Origin: an uncultured Prevotellaceae bacterium
GTDB lineage: Bacteria > Bacteroidota > Bacteroidia > Bacteroidales > Muribaculaceae
DNA length: 64,000 nt
Reading direction: 5' to 3'
Assembly (NCBI GenBank): GCA_900318345.1
Contig: ONKD01000005.1
Location: forward strand, 86,845 to 150,844
Below, piece after piece: positions 24,586 to 34,684 of the stretch (position 1 is its first letter; each line of letters starts with the position of its first letter). The translations under genes and the position numbers were made by a program. A model generated the notes under the pieces. The model had not been told where the DNA came from and searched no databases. It saw only the letters and a list, made by a program, of their open reading frames with translations.

Positions 24586-25083
24586 ATGGAACTTTTCACG
24601 CCTGAATTCGGCTTGGTGTTCTGGATGTTCCTGGCATTTGTGTGCCTGTACTTCATCCTTGCCAAGTGGGCTTGGCCCTTCATCATCAAGTCGATGGAAG
24701 AACGTGCCGACCTGATTGACAAGGGTGTGGCCTATGCTCAGGAGGCCAAGTCGCATCTGGACAATGCCAAAGCCGAGGCCGACAAACTGATTGCTGAGGC
24801 GCGCAACCAACAAGCTGATATCCTGCGCGAGGCATCCAAGATGCGCAACGAGCTCATTGAGAAAGCCCGAGGCGAAGCTGCCGACGAGGCCAATAAGGTG
24901 AGCCAAGCCGCTCAAGTATCCCTCGAGCAGGCACGCAAGGAGGCCGAGAAGCAACTGCGCACCGAGGTGGGTGACCTGGCTCTGCAAATCGCCGAAAAGG
25001 TGATTCGCAAGAATATCGCCAGCGATGATGCCCAGCGTGCACTGGTTGACCAATATCTGAGCGAGGTTGAGACTAAAAACTAA
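24586..25083 (+). CDS. atpF: ATP synthase subunit b
   Basis: A 165-residue stator subunit. One N-terminal membrane helix (about residues 7-28, FGLVFWMFLAFVCLYFILAKWAW region) is followed by a long charged coiled coil rich in Ala, Glu, Lys and Arg, which reaches up to F1. Length is normal. It starts 15 bases after atpE and ends 6 bases before atpH. Confidence 0.94.
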   Translation: MELFTPEFGLVFWMFLAFVCLYFILAKWAWPFIIKSMEERADLIDKGVAYAQEAKSHLDNAKAEADKLIAEARNQQADILREASKMRNELIEKARGEAADEANKVSQAAQVSLEQARKEAEKQLRTEVGDLALQIAEKVIRKNIASDDAQRALVDQYLSEVETKN

Positions 25084-25089
25084 CGCGAT

Positions 25090-25635
25090 ATGAGTGACGG
25101 ACTGATTCCACGCCGATATGCCAAAGCGCTGTACAAGTACGCCGTCGAGAACGGTGACGCGCAGGAAATCTATGAGCTCTTGAAGAAGCTCAGCTTCCGC
25201 TACACCGCTATCGACGAACTCAAGCGCGCGGTGCTCAACCCCGAAATCTCTGACGAGGCCAAGGGGGCCTTTATGCTCAAGCTCGTGGGCGGCAAGCCCG
25301 GCAGCTCGCTGGACAAGTTCCTGCTGCTGTGTGTGCGCAACAACCGCGCCGAGTATCTGCAGAAGATTTCCCTCGCCTTTGTCGATCTCTACCGCGAGGC
25401 CCACGAGATTGCCCATGTGGTTATCACCACGGCAGCCCCGATGCCTGAGGCCGAGGTCAATGCCATTACCGACATCGTCAAGAGGCGCCTGGGGGCGATG
25501 ACGCTCGAGATTGAGCAGAAGATAGACCCCGAACTGATAGGCGGTTTCACTGTTGAAATCAGCGGCTTGGTGCTTGACGCGTCGGTAAAGAGAGAGTTGA
25601 ACGAATTGCGGTTACAACTGCAAAAGAAAAACTGA
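25090..25635 (+). CDS. atpH: ATP synthase subunit delta
   Basis: A 181-residue stator subunit that joins subunit b to the top of F1. The N-terminal six-helix domain (IPRRYAKALYKYAVENG) and the C-terminal segment (EIEQKIDPELIGGFTVEISGLVLDASVKRELNELRLQL) match the OSCP/delta family. It lies 6 bases after atpF and 17 before atpA. Confidence 0.94.
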   Translation: MSDGLIPRRYAKALYKYAVENGDAQEIYELLKKLSFRYTAIDELKRAVLNPEISDEAKGAFMLKLVGGKPGSSLDKFLLLCVRNNRAEYLQKISLAFVDLYREAHEIAHVVITTAAPMPEAEVNAITDIVKRRLGAMTLEIEQKIDPELIGGFTVEISGLVLDASVKRELNELRLQLQKKN

Positions 25636-25652
25636 AAACCAGATTATAAGAG

Positions 25653-27248
25653 ATGATTAATCCCAGTGAAATATCTGATATATTGAAGCAACAGCTCGTC
25701 GAGGACATCGCCAAGAGGCAGGTCGCCTTTGAGGAAGAAGGTACCGTCCTGGAGGTGGGTGACGGCGTGGCTCATGCCTATGGCTTGCACAACGTTGAGG
25801 CCAACGAGCTGGTGCAGTTCGAGAATGGCGTGACCGGCGTGGCCATGAACCTGGAGGAGAGCGACGTGGGTATCATTCTGCTCGACGAGGTGGACACCGT
25901 GACCGAGAACATGAAGGTGCGCCGCACCGGCGAGATCGCCTCCATCGAGGTGGGCGAGGGACTCTTGGGCCGTGTAATCAACGTGCTGGCCAAGCCCGTT
26001 GACGGCAAGGGACCCATCGAGGGCAAAAAACTGCGTCTGCCGCTGGAGCGCAAGGCTCCTGGCGTTATCTTCCGCCAGCCGGTGAACCAGCCGCTGCAAA
26101 CGGGTCTCAAGGCCATCGACTCGATGATCCCCATCGGCCGTGGCCAGCGTGAGCTCATCATTGGTGACCGCCAGATCGGTAAGACGGCCATTGCCGTGGA
26201 TACCATCATTAACCAGAGGGCAAATTATGAGGCTGGCAAGCCGGTTTACTGCATCTATGTGGCCATTGGCCAAAAGGCGTCGACCGTTGCCGCATTGGTC
26301 AATAAGCTCGATGAGCAGGGCGCTTTGCCCTATACCATCGTCGTTGCAGCAACCGCTGCCGACTCGGCCTCGATGCGCTACTACGCCCCCTTTGCCGGCG
26401 CCGCCATCGGTGAGTACTTCCGTGACACCGGCCGTGACGCGCTGGTCATCTATGATGACTTGTCCAAGCATGCTGTGGCCTATCGTGAGATCTCGCTGAT
26501 CCTCAAGCGCCCCTCGGGCCGCGAGGCTTATCCCGGCGACATCTTCTACCTGCACAGCCGTCTGCTCGAGCGTGCGGCTAAGATTAACGAGAATCAGGAC
26601 GTGGCCAGCGTGATGAACGACCTGCCCGCGCCCCTCAAGCCCATCGTCAAGGGTGGTGGCTCGTTGACGGCACTGCCCATCATCGAGACCCAGGCCGGCG
26701 ACGTGAGCGCCTATATCCCCACCAATGTGATTTCTATCACCGACGGTCAGATCTACCTCGAGACGGCACTGTTCAACTCGGGTATCCGTCCCGCCGTTAA
26801 CGTGGGTATCTCGGTATCGCGTGTGGGTGGTAACGCCCAGATCAAGTGCATGAAGAAAGTGGCTGGTACCCTCAAGATCGCTCAGGCACAATACCGTGAG
26901 CTGGAGGCCTTTACCAAGTTTGGTGGTGACATCGACCCTGTGACGGCGCGCACCATCGACACTGGCCGCAAAAACGAGCGCCTGCTCGTGCAGCCCCAGT
27001 ACACGCCCATGCAGGTCGAGGAACAGGTGGCTATCATCTATTGTGGTGTGAACGGCCTGTTGCGCGATGTGCCTCTGGATAAGGTCGCTGAGTTTGAGAA
27101 ACTGTTTATCAACTACCTGCGCGGCAAGCACCAGGCCGACGTGCTCGACGTGTTGCGCTCAGGCAAGATTGACGACGACGTCATGTCCAAGCTCAAGAAT
27201 GCCGCTGCCGAGATAGCCGCCAAGTACACTCAGGCTCCTGCCAACTAA
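25653..27248 (+). CDS. atpA: ATP synthase subunit alpha
   Basis: A 531-residue F1 subunit carrying the non-catalytic nucleotide sites. The P-loop reads GDRQIGKT (about residues 171-178) where most bacteria have GDRQTGKT. The alpha arginine finger region ([14 protein letters not shown]) is intact. Length is a little above the usual 500-515. It forms the alternating hexamer with AtpD. Confidence 0.96.
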   Translation: MINPSEISDILKQQLVEDIAKRQVAFEEEGTVLEVGDGVAHAYGLHNVEANELVQFENGVTGVAMNLEESDVGIILLDEVDTVTENMKVRRTGEIASIEVGEGLLGRVINVLAKPVDGKGPIEGKKLRLPLERKAPGVIFRQPVNQPLQTGLKAIDSMIPIGRGQRELIIGDRQIGKTAIAVDTIINQRANYEAGKPVYCIYVAIGQKASTVAALVNKLDEQGALPYTIVVAATAADSASMRYYAPFAGAAIGEYFRDTGRDALVIYDDLSKHAVAYREISLILKRPSGREAYPGDIFYLHSRLLERAAKINENQDVASVMNDLPAPLKPIVKGGGSLTALPIIETQAGDVSAYIPTNVISITDGQIYLETALFNSGIRPAVNVGISVSRVGGNAQIKCMKKVAGTLKIAQAQYRELEAFTKFGGDIDPVTARTIDTGRKNERLLVQPQYTPMQVEEQVAIIYCGVNGLLRDVPLDKVAEFEKLFINYLRGKHQADVLDVLRSGKIDDDVMSKLKNAAAEIAAKYTQAPAN

Positions 27249-27270
27249 ACCAGCAAGATAGGTTAGCAAG

Positions 27271-28155
27271 ATGTCAACACTTAGAGAACTCAAGACACGA
27301 ATAGGATCGGTCGCCTCGACGCAGAAGACGACGAGCGCCATGAAGATGATCAGCTCGTCCAAGATGCGCAAGGCTACCGGGCAGTTACAACGCCTGTCGC
27401 CCTACCGCATGATGGTGCAGCACGTCATCAGCCACCTGCTGGTGACCGACCAGCAGTTTGACTCGCCGCTCATCGCCACGCGCGATGTGCAACGTGTGGC
27501 ACTGGTCGTGTTTGGTAGCGACGACGGTTTGTGTGGCGGCTTCAATGTCAATATTTTCAAGCAGTTGCTGGTGAGCATCAAGGAGGTGCGTAAGCAGTTT
27601 GGACAGCAAGTGGGAATCACTGTGGTTCCCGTGGGCAAGAAGATGACCAAGGCTGTCCAGAAGATTGCTGGCAAGGATATCCAGATGGAGCGTGTAGCCC
27701 TCAATACCCGCAGCGGCAGCGAGGAGCTGTATGCCTTCACCGACCTGATGAAGACGCGCTTCCTGGAGCACACCTTTGACCGCGTGGAGATGCTGTACAT
27801 GCATTTCATCTCCACAGGTAAGCAGGTGTTTACCCGCGAGCAGTTGCTGCCAGTGAGCTATCAAGGCCTGGCCGAGAATGTTGACCCTCGTGCAGCCAAC
27901 AGCCCCTGCTTGTTTGAACCTGATGCCAACACCATCTTCAACACCGTGCTGCCCCTGCACATCAAGTCGATGTTACAGGACGTGTTCATCCAGAGCGCGG
28001 CCAGCGAGCAGAGCGCGCGCGTGATGGCGATGCAGGCAGCGAGCGACAATGCCAAGGAATTGCTCGACGAGTTGCAGCTGGAGTACAACAAACTGCGTCA
28101 ACAGGGCATCACCACCGAGCTGCTCGATATCCTGGGCGGACAGGTGGAACGCTAA
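27271..28155 (+). CDS. atpG: ATP synthase subunit gamma
   Basis: A 294-residue central-shaft subunit. N-terminal STLRELKTRIGSVASTQKTTSAMKMISSSKMRKA and C-terminal RVMAMQAASDNAKELLDELQLEYNKLRQQGITTELLDILGG are the paired coiled-coil ends of the family. Last gene of the atp block; nuoI follows after 37 bases with no promoter or terminator between. Confidence 0.95.
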   Translation: MSTLRELKTRIGSVASTQKTTSAMKMISSSKMRKATGQLQRLSPYRMMVQHVISHLLVTDQQFDSPLIATRDVQRVALVVFGSDDGLCGGFNVNIFKQLLVSIKEVRKQFGQQVGITVVPVGKKMTKAVQKIAGKDIQMERVALNTRSGSEELYAFTDLMKTRFLEHTFDRVEMLYMHFISTGKQVFTREQLLPVSYQGLAENVDPRAANSPCLFEPDANTIFNTVLPLHIKSMLQDVFIQSAASEQSARVMAMQAASDNAKELLDELQLEYNKLRQQGITTELLDILGGQVER

Positions 28156-28192
28156 CGCAAAATTGTAAAGATTATAAGATAATAAGTTTATT

Positions 28193-28768
28193 ATGAATAT
28201 TAAGGAGTATTTCGTCTCAATCTTCAAAGGCTTTTACAGCCTGATCAAGGGCATGGAGGTGACCGGCGTGGAGCTGGTGACCCCCAAGGTGACCGAGCAA
28301 TATCCCGAGAACCGAGCGACCCTCAAGATACCCGAGAGATTCAGGGCTACGCTGGAGCTCATCTATGATGAGAACGGTTACCACAAGTGCATCGCATGCC
28401 GTAGCTGCGAGCGCAACTGCCCTAACCAGACCATTCACATCGACACGCGCATGGTGGACCTGCCCAATGGCAAGAAGAAAATGAAACTGGACAAGTACAT
28501 GTATGACTTGGGCAGTTGCACCTTCTGTGGGCTGTGTGTACAGGTATGTCCCACCAATGCCATCAAGTTCAGCAATGACTTTGAGCAGGCGGTGTTCACC
28601 CGCGAGAAGCTCAACAAGCAGCTTAACTACTTGCCCGAGAAGGATGAGCCTGCTCCTGCTCCAGCTCCGGCCGCAAAGCCCGCTGCTCCGGCCGCAAAGC
28701 CCGCTGCCCCGGCCGAGAAGCCTGCACCGGTCGAGAAGAAACAAGAACCTGAAGAAAATAAAGAATAA
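28193..28768 (+). CDS. nuoI: complex I subunit I, two-[4Fe-4S] protein with long Ala/Pro/Lys tail
   Basis: A 191-residue ferredoxin-like subunit. Two [4Fe-4S] motifs are complete: CIACRSCERNCP (about 67-78) and CTFCGLCVQVCP (about 107-118). From about residue 151 the protein continues as a repetitive tail of AAKPAAPA-type units with Lys and Glu, which is not part of the fold. As nuoE, F and G are missing from the operon, NuoI is the outermost Fe-S subunit and the likely electron entry point, perhaps from ferredoxin. Its stop overlaps the nuoJ start by one base. Confidence 0.94.
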   Translation: MNIKEYFVSIFKGFYSLIKGMEVTGVELVTPKVTEQYPENRATLKIPERFRATLELIYDENGYHKCIACRSCERNCPNQTIHIDTRMVDLPNGKKKMKLDKYMYDLGSCTFCGLCVQVCPTNAIKFSNDFEQAVFTREKLNKQLNYLPEKDEPAPAPAPAAKPAAPAAKPAAPAEKPAPVEKKQEPEENKE

Positions 28769-29283
28769 TGGAATCAGTAGGTAACATCATTTTGTATTTT
28801 ATCGTTGCGATCGCCATCATCGTCTTCTCGGTGTTGACGGTTACCACGCGCAAGATTTTGCGCTCAGCAACCTATCTGCTGTTTGTGCTGTTTGCCACAG
28901 CCATCATTTACTTCCAGATGGACTACCAGTTCCTGGGAGCAGTGCAGATCGCCGTCTATGCAGGTGGCATCTTGGTGCTGTTTGTCTTTGCCATCATGCT
29001 CACCCAGCAACCCGGTAAAAGCGCCGAGGCCTTAGCGTCTCACCGGCGCATCATGGGATTGGTGGCAGCACTGTGTGGTGTGGCGCTGTGTGGCTTCGGC
29101 CTGTACAACTATGCAGGCTTTGCCGGCAAGTTGCTCAGCAGCGGGGTGGACATCAATATGGAAAAGATTGGCCAGTTCTTGTTGAGTACCGACAAGTTTG
29201 GCTATCTGTTGCCTTTTGAGGCCATCAGCGTGTTGTTATTGGCTTGTATCATCGGAGGTGTGGTTATCGCCCGTCGCCGCTAA
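28768..29283 (+). CDS. nuoJ: complex I subunit J
   Basis: A 171-residue membrane subunit with five hydrophobic helices. The family signature ATYLLFVLFATAIIYFQMDYQFLGAVQIAVYAGGILVLFVFAIML lies at about residues 35-78 and includes the pi-bulge helix needed for coupling. Translationally coupled to nuoI by a one-base overlap; nuoK starts 14 bases later. Confidence 0.94.
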   Translation: MESVGNIILYFIVAIAIIVFSVLTVTTRKILRSATYLLFVLFATAIIYFQMDYQFLGAVQIAVYAGGILVLFVFAIMLTQQPGKSAEALASHRRIMGLVAALCGVALCGFGLYNYAGFAGKLLSSGVDINMEKIGQFLLSTDKFGYLLPFEAISVLLLACIIGGVVIARRR

Positions 29284-29297
29284 AACATGGAGAAGTT

Positions 29298-29609
29298 ATG
29301 GATTTGACATTATTTATGTATCTCATCCCCAGCCTCATCATGTTTGGCTGTGGCGTTTATGGTTTCATCACCCGCAAGAACATGATTGCCATCATGATCT
29401 CGCTGGAGTTGATGCTGAACTCGGTCGATATCAACTTTGTTGTGTTTAACCGCTACTTGTTCCCGGGACAGATGGACGGCATGTTCTTCTCGTTGTTTGC
29501 GATTGCTATCGCGGCAGCCGAGACGGCGCTTGCCCTGGCCATCATCATCAATGTGTTCCGCATTGCCAAGAAGGTGGACATCAACGACATCACTAAACTG
29601 AAATTCTAA
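29298..29609 (+). CDS. nuoK: complex I subunit K
   Basis: A 103-residue membrane subunit with three helices. The two buried glutamates of the family lie in ISLELMLNSVDINF and AAAETALALAI. The start is ATG 29298, since the longer frame runs into nuoJ and adds non-homologous residues. Five bases separate it from nuoL. Confidence 0.94.
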   Translation: MDLTLFMYLIPSLIMFGCGVYGFITRKNMIAIMISLELMLNSVDINFVVFNRYLFPGQMDGMFFSLFAIAIAAAETALALAIIINVFRIAKKVDINDITKLKF

Positions 29610-29614
29610 CGATT

Positions 29615-31612
29615 ATGCCACTGAATTTAGCAATAGTAGTTGTAGCATTGCCCCTGTTCATGTTCCTGTTCCTGGGACTCGTCGGGGTGAAAATGGGTAG
29701 AAAAATCACTGGTGTGATTGGTGTGCTGGCGATGCTCGTCGACACCATCCTGGCCTATGGCGTGGCGCTGACCTACTTCTTTGGGAGCGGTGAGGGCCAA
29801 CTCGTTGACGGGGTGCGTCAGGCTGTCGTTGTTGCCAATCCCGCCTGGTTGTCGTTTACCGATACGCTGGTGGTGCGCATGGGTGTCCTGGTTGACCCCA
29901 TCGCAGCGATGATGCTTGTGGTCATCACCACGGTATCGTTGATGGTACACCTTTACAGCTTGGGCTACATGAGCGACCACGATGGCAACGCCGAGAAGGG
30001 ATTCCAGCGTTACTATGCCTTCCTGGCGTTGTTCACGTTCTCGATGCTGGGTCTGGTGGTTGCCACCAACATTTTCCAGATTTTCATCTTCTTTGAGATG
30101 GTGGGTCTGTCATCCTACCTGCTCATTGGTTTCTATTACTCGACTCCCGCGGCTAACCATGCCAACAAGAAGGCGTTTATCGTGACCCGATTGGCTGACC
30201 TGTTCTTCCTGCTGGGTATCATGATCCTGAGCTTCTATACCAAGACCTTCGACTTTGACCAGCTCGTGTTCGGTCCCACGATGTCGGGTAGTCTTGAGAC
30301 GGCCCAGAGCGCTATCAGCACTGCCGGTGGAGCCACCTTCTTGGGCTGCTCGGTCATGGCATGGGCATTGACCTTCATCTTCATTGGCGGTGCCGGTAAG
30401 AGTGCGATGTACCCGTTGCACATCTGGCTGCCCGATGCTATGGAGGGTCCCACTCCCGTGTCGGCGCTGATTCACGCTGCGACCATGGTTGTCGCCGGTG
30501 TGTTCCTGGTGGCAAGGTTGTTCCCGCTGTATGTGCTCGTGCAGGGTGCGATGAATATCATCTTGGTCGTTGGTGCCTTCACGGCATTCTATGCTGCGGC
30601 CATCGCCTGCACCCAGAGCGACATCAAGCGTGCGCTGGCCTTCTCGACCATCTCGCAGATCGCCTTCATGATGACCTCGCTGGCCGTGTCGTCGAACAAC
30701 AACTCGCTCATCGAGATTCACGAGGGTTACGGCTTGGGTTACATGGCGTCGATGTTCCACCTGTTCACCCACGCTATGTTCAAGGCGTTGCTCTTCCTGT
30801 GCGCTGGTGCCATTATCCATGCCGTCCACAGCAATGAGAACGACAAGATGCATGGCCTGCACAAGTTCATGCCCATCACGAGCATCTGCTTCCTTATCGG
30901 CTGCTTGGCCATCGCGGGCATTCCCCCGTTTGCCGGCTTCTTCAGTAAGGACGAGATCCTCGTGGCTGCCTATCACCGCGGACTCGGTTGGGGTCTGTGG
31001 ATGTCGATGGTGGCTTGCATGACCGCCTTCTACATGTTCCGCATCTATTACCTCATCTTCTTCTGGAAGAAACATGAGGTACACGATGAGCATCACGCGC
31101 CCAAGGATCAGCCCTGGACGATGACGCTGCCGCTGATTATCCTTGCCGCCGTTTCGTGTGTTGCGGGTTTCGTTCCCTTCCACGACCTGGTGACCTGGGA
31201 CGGTCACGCGCTTCACACCTCTATCGACTGGACGGTTGCCGGTTCCAGCATTGGTGTGGCTCTGGTGGGTATTGGCCTGGCTACTATCATGTACCGCAAG
31301 GAGAACCCGCTGCCCGAGCGCATGGCCAACGCGATGCGCGGCCTGTGGACCGCAAGTTACAAGCGCTTCTACATGGACGAGCTCTACCAGTTCATCACCC
31401 ACAAGGTGATTTTCCAGGCCATCTGTGTGCCCATCGCATGGTTTGACCGCCACATCATCGACGGCTTCTTCAACCTGCTGGCCGATGCGACCAACTCGCT
31501 CTCGTTCGGCATCCGCCGCCTGCAGTCGGGTAGCATCCAGGGTTATGTGTTCATCTACATGATCGGTGCTCTGTTGCTCGCCTTCATCACCATGATATGT
31601 GTCATCTTCTAA
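29615..31612 (+). CDS. nuoL: complex I subunit L
   Basis: A 665-residue antiporter-like proton-pumping subunit with about 16 membrane helices, including the long lateral helix at the C-terminal side. Key motifs include FEMVGLSSYLLIGF (conserved Glu), GAGKSAMYPLHIWLPDAMEGPTPVSALIHAATMV (Lys/His channel) and IPPFAGFFSKDE. Full length. Confidence 0.95.
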   Translation: MPLNLAIVVVALPLFMFLFLGLVGVKMGRKITGVIGVLAMLVDTILAYGVALTYFFGSGEGQLVDGVRQAVVVANPAWLSFTDTLVVRMGVLVDPIAAMMLVVITTVSLMVHLYSLGYMSDHDGNAEKGFQRYYAFLALFTFSMLGLVVATNIFQIFIFFEMVGLSSYLLIGFYYSTPAANHANKKAFIVTRLADLFFLLGIMILSFYTKTFDFDQLVFGPTMSGSLETAQSAISTAGGATFLGCSVMAWALTFIFIGGAGKSAMYPLHIWLPDAMEGPTPVSALIHAATMVVAGVFLVARLFPLYVLVQGAMNIILVVGAFTAFYAAAIACTQSDIKRALAFSTISQIAFMMTSLAVSSNNNSLIEIHEGYGLGYMASMFHLFTHAMFKALLFLCAGAIIHAVHSNENDKMHGLHKFMPITSICFLIGCLAIAGIPPFAGFFSKDEILVAAYHRGLGWGLWMSMVACMTAFYMFRIYYLIFFWKKHEVHDEHHAPKDQPWTMTLPLIILAAVSCVAGFVPFHDLVTWDGHALHTSIDWTVAGSSIGVALVGIGLATIMYRKENPLPERMANAMRGLWTASYKRFYMDELYQFITHKVIFQAICVPIAWFDRHIIDGFFNLLADATNSLSFGIRRLQSGSIQGYVFIYMIGALLLAFITMICVIF

Positions 31613-31648
31613 AAATCAACGGTCTAGACAAAATAGAAAGGATATACA

Positions 31649-33175
31649 ATGGAAATTTTCAATAATATACTGATTTACTTTGTGATCGTGCCTCTGCTGA
31701 CGCTTGGAGGCCTGGCCCTGTGCAGCAATCGCGGCATCAAGGCCATTAGGACCGTTGCTGTGGTGGGCGCTAGCGCCCTCATGGTGCTTGCCGTTTGGCT
31801 GGTGAGCATCTTCCTGCAAGCGCGCGGCGCTGGTGACACCAGTGAAATGATATTGCGCAGCGACGTGATGTGGTATGCCCCGTTCAATGTCCATCTGGCA
31901 CTCGGTGTTGATGGCGTGAGCGTGGTGATGATCCTGCTATCGGCCTTCATCGTGTTTGCTGGCGTCTTTGCCTCGTGGAAGATGAACCCGCTGCCCAAGC
32001 AGTTCTTCATGTGGTTCTTCCTGTTGTCCACGGGTGTGTTTGGCTTCTTTATCTCGATCGACCTGTTCACGATGTTCATGTTCTATGAGGTCGCACTGAT
32101 TCCCATGTACCTGTTGATTGGTGTGTGGGGTAGCGGCAACAAGAACTACAGCGCCATGAAACTGACCCTGATGCTGATGGGTGGCTCGGCCTTCCTGATG
32201 CTCGGCCTGATTGGTATCTACTTCCACTCGGCTCCCGAGGGTCAGCCCTTGACGATGAACATCCTGGATATCGCCCATAACGACGCCATCCCGCACGGTT
32301 GGCAGTATGTTCTGTTCCCGTTGACGTTTGTCGGCTTTGGCGTGCTGGGTGCCATGTTCCCGTTCCACACATGGTCTCCCGATGGTCATGCCTCGGCGCC
32401 CACGGCGGTGTCGATGCTCCATGCGGGTGTACTGATGAAGCTGGGAGGTTACGGCTGTTTCCGCATCGCCATCTACCTGATGCCGTTTGCCGCCAACGAG
32501 CTGGCATGGATTTTCCTGTTGTTGACGGGTGTCAGCATCGTCTATGGTGCGTTGAGCGCATGTGTGCAGACCGACCTGAAGTACATCAACGCTTACTCGA
32601 GTGTGAGCCACTGCGGTATGGTACTGTTTGCCATCCTCATGTTCAACACCACGGCGATGACTGGTGCTGTGTTGCAGATGCTCTCCCACGGTTTGATGAC
32701 GGCCCTGTTCTTTGCCCTCATTGGTATGATCTACGGTCGCACTCACACGCGTGACATCCGTGACATGGGCGGTATGATGCACATCATGCCTTATCTGGGC
32801 GTGGGCTATGTGATTGCCGGTTTGGCATCGCTTGGTCTGCCGGGTCTGAGCGGTTTCGCTGCCGAGATGACCATCTTCTTCGGCTCGTTCCAGCACACCG
32901 ACACTTTCCACCGCGTGCTCACCATCATGGCGACCACATCGATTGTCGTGACGGCGGTTTACATCCTGCGCGTTGTTGCCAAGTTGCTCTTTGGCGAGGT
33001 GCAGGACGAGCATCACCGCACGTTGACCGATGCCAGCTGGGAGGAACGACTGTCAACAGCCACGCTGATTCTTGCTGTGGCTGCTATCGGTTGCTTCCCC
33101 AATTTCTTCATTAACATTATCAGCAGCAGCTTTGACCCCGTCGTTAAGGCGTTGCAGGCTGCGCTGCCCTTGTGA
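31649..33175 (+). CDS. nuoM: complex I subunit M
   Basis: A 508-residue antiporter-like proton-pumping subunit with about 14 helices. Motifs: FYEVALIPMYLLIGVWG (conserved Glu), FPFHTWSPDGHASAPTAVSMLHAGVLMKLGGYG, and LPGLSGFAAE. Full length. It lies 36 bases after nuoL and 39 before nuoN. Confidence 0.95.
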   Translation: MEIFNNILIYFVIVPLLTLGGLALCSNRGIKAIRTVAVVGASALMVLAVWLVSIFLQARGAGDTSEMILRSDVMWYAPFNVHLALGVDGVSVVMILLSAFIVFAGVFASWKMNPLPKQFFMWFFLLSTGVFGFFISIDLFTMFMFYEVALIPMYLLIGVWGSGNKNYSAMKLTLMLMGGSAFLMLGLIGIYFHSAPEGQPLTMNILDIAHNDAIPHGWQYVLFPLTFVGFGVLGAMFPFHTWSPDGHASAPTAVSMLHAGVLMKLGGYGCFRIAIYLMPFAANELAWIFLLLTGVSIVYGALSACVQTDLKYINAYSSVSHCGMVLFAILMFNTTAMTGAVLQMLSHGLMTALFFALIGMIYGRTHTRDIRDMGGMMHIMPYLGVGYVIAGLASLGLPGLSGFAAEMTIFFGSFQHTDTFHRVLTIMATTSIVVTAVYILRVVAKLLFGEVQDEHHRTLTDASWEERLSTATLILAVAAIGCFPNFFINIISSSFDPVVKALQAALPL

Positions 33176-33214
33176 TGAAAGTGTTTAACCTGATAAAAAT
33201 TGCATAAGATAGAT

Positions 33215-34684
33215 ATGATGGATTATTCACAATTCTTATTGATGCCTCAGGAAATTGGCCTGTTGCTTGTTTTCCTGCTTGTTTTCATCTATGACACTTT
33301 CATGCCTGAGCGCACTCAGCGTTACATGCCCGTGTTCACGGTCATCATGATGGCGCTCTACACGATATACTGTTTCTGCTGTCCCGCTGCTGTTGGTGAG
33401 GCTTTTGGTGGCATGTTTGAGTCCAACGCTCCCACTTGGGTGATGAAAAACATCCTCAATGTGGGTGTGCTGCTGGTTCTCCTGCAGGCCGTTAAGTGGA
33501 CCAATAGCGACTTTGTGAGCGTTCGCCGCGGCGAGTTCTACGAGTTGACGCTGTTGACGCTGTTCGGCATGTTCCTCATGATTTCGGCACGTCACTTCCT
33601 GCTGTTCGTCATCGGTCTGGAGACTGCTTCGTTGCCCATCGCCGCGCTGGCAGCCTTCGAGAAGCGCCACTATGAGTCCCACGAGGCCGCGGCCAAGTAT
33701 ATCTTTACTGCCATCTTCTCGTCGGCGATCTTCCTGCTGGGCATCTCGTTTGTCTATGGCATGAGCGGTTCGCTCTACTTCAAGAATATCGCAATGGCGC
33801 TCATCGGCAACCGCTCGGTGCTGCTCATTGCCGCCTTGGCGTTTGTCATCGCAGGTGTGGGCTTCAAGCTCTCGCTGGTGCCCTTCCACTTGTGGACTGC
33901 CGACGTTTACCAGGGCTCACCCACGGCTGTGACCAGCTACCTGTCGGTCATCAGCAAGGGTGCTGCCGCCTTCTCGTTCCTGGTGATTCTGGTGCAGGTC
34001 TTCGGTTCTGCTTACAGCCAGGTGTGGGAGTGGATGCTCTATGCCGTAATCGTGCTCACCATCACTTTGGGTAACCTGTTCGCCATCCGTCAGCGCAACC
34101 TGAAGCGCTTCCTGGCGTTCTCGTCGATTTCCCAGGCTGGTTACATCATGCTCGGTGTGATTGCCGTCAACGTGATGGGCATGTCCTCGATGATTTACTA
34201 CGTGCTGGTTTACATCTTCAGCAACCTTGCCGCCTTTGGCGTGATTGCAGCCATCGAGCGTCAGACCGGTCGAGTGACCATGGACGACTACAACGGCCTG
34301 TTCAAGACCAATCCCTGGCTTGCCTTCACGATGATGCTGGCGATGTTCTCGCTCGGTGGTATTCCTCCGTTTGCAGGCTTCTTCAGCAAGTTCTTCATCT
34401 TTGTGGGCGCTTGCCATCAGGGCTCGGTAGCCATCTACGCGTTGGTACTTATCGCATTGGTCAACACCATCATCTCGTTGTACTACTACCTGCTGGTGGT
34501 TAAGGCCATGTTCCTGCGTCAAGATGACTGCGTGATTCCCACCATCAAGAGCCACTGGACCGAGCGCACGGGTATGATCCTGTGTGTGCTGGGTGTGATC
34601 TTCATTGGCTTGATCAGCTGCATCTATGCTCATATCAACGGAGCGGTTGACGCCATTGGCGCCATGTTCGCCGCAATCCAGTAA
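33215..34684 (+). CDS. nuoN: complex I subunit N
   Basis: A 489-residue antiporter-like proton-pumping subunit with about 14 helices. Motifs: GLETASLPIAALAAF, VPFHLWTADVYQGSPTAVTSYL and IPPFAGFFSKF. The start is ATG 33215 (a second ATG follows at once); a TTG further upstream is less likely. Last gene of the nuo-atp-nuo operon. Three 7-nt repeats start directly after its stop codon and a strong terminator lies 120 bases downstream. Confidence 0.95.
   Translation: MMDYSQFLLMPQEIGLLLVFLLVFIYDTFMPERTQRYMPVFTVIMMALYTIYCFCCPAAVGEAFGGMFESNAPTWVMKNILNVGVLLVLLQAVKWTNSDFVSVRRGEFYELTLLTLFGMFLMISARHFLLFVIGLETASLPIAALAAFEKRHYESHEAAAKYIFTAIFSSAIFLLGISFVYGMSGSLYFKNIAMALIGNRSVLLIAALAFVIAGVGFKLSLVPFHLWTADVYQGSPTAVTSYLSVISKGAAAFSFLVILVQVFGSAYSQVWEWMLYAVIVLTITLGNLFAIRQRNLKRFLAFSSISQAGYIMLGVIAVNVMGMSSMIYYVLVYIFSNLAAFGVIAAIERQTGRVTMDDYNGLFKTNPWLAFTMMLAMFSLGGIPPFAGFFSKFFIFVGACHQGSVAIYALVLIALVNTIISLYYYLLVVKAMFLRQDDCVIPTIKSHWTERTGMILCVLGVIFIGLISCIYAHINGAVDAIGAMFAAIQ

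Noticed and set aside
28640..28768. Frameshift at the end of nuoI causing the repetitive tail
   Set aside because: The frame stays open to a stop that overlaps nuoJ by one base, a normal coupled junction, so the tail looks real.
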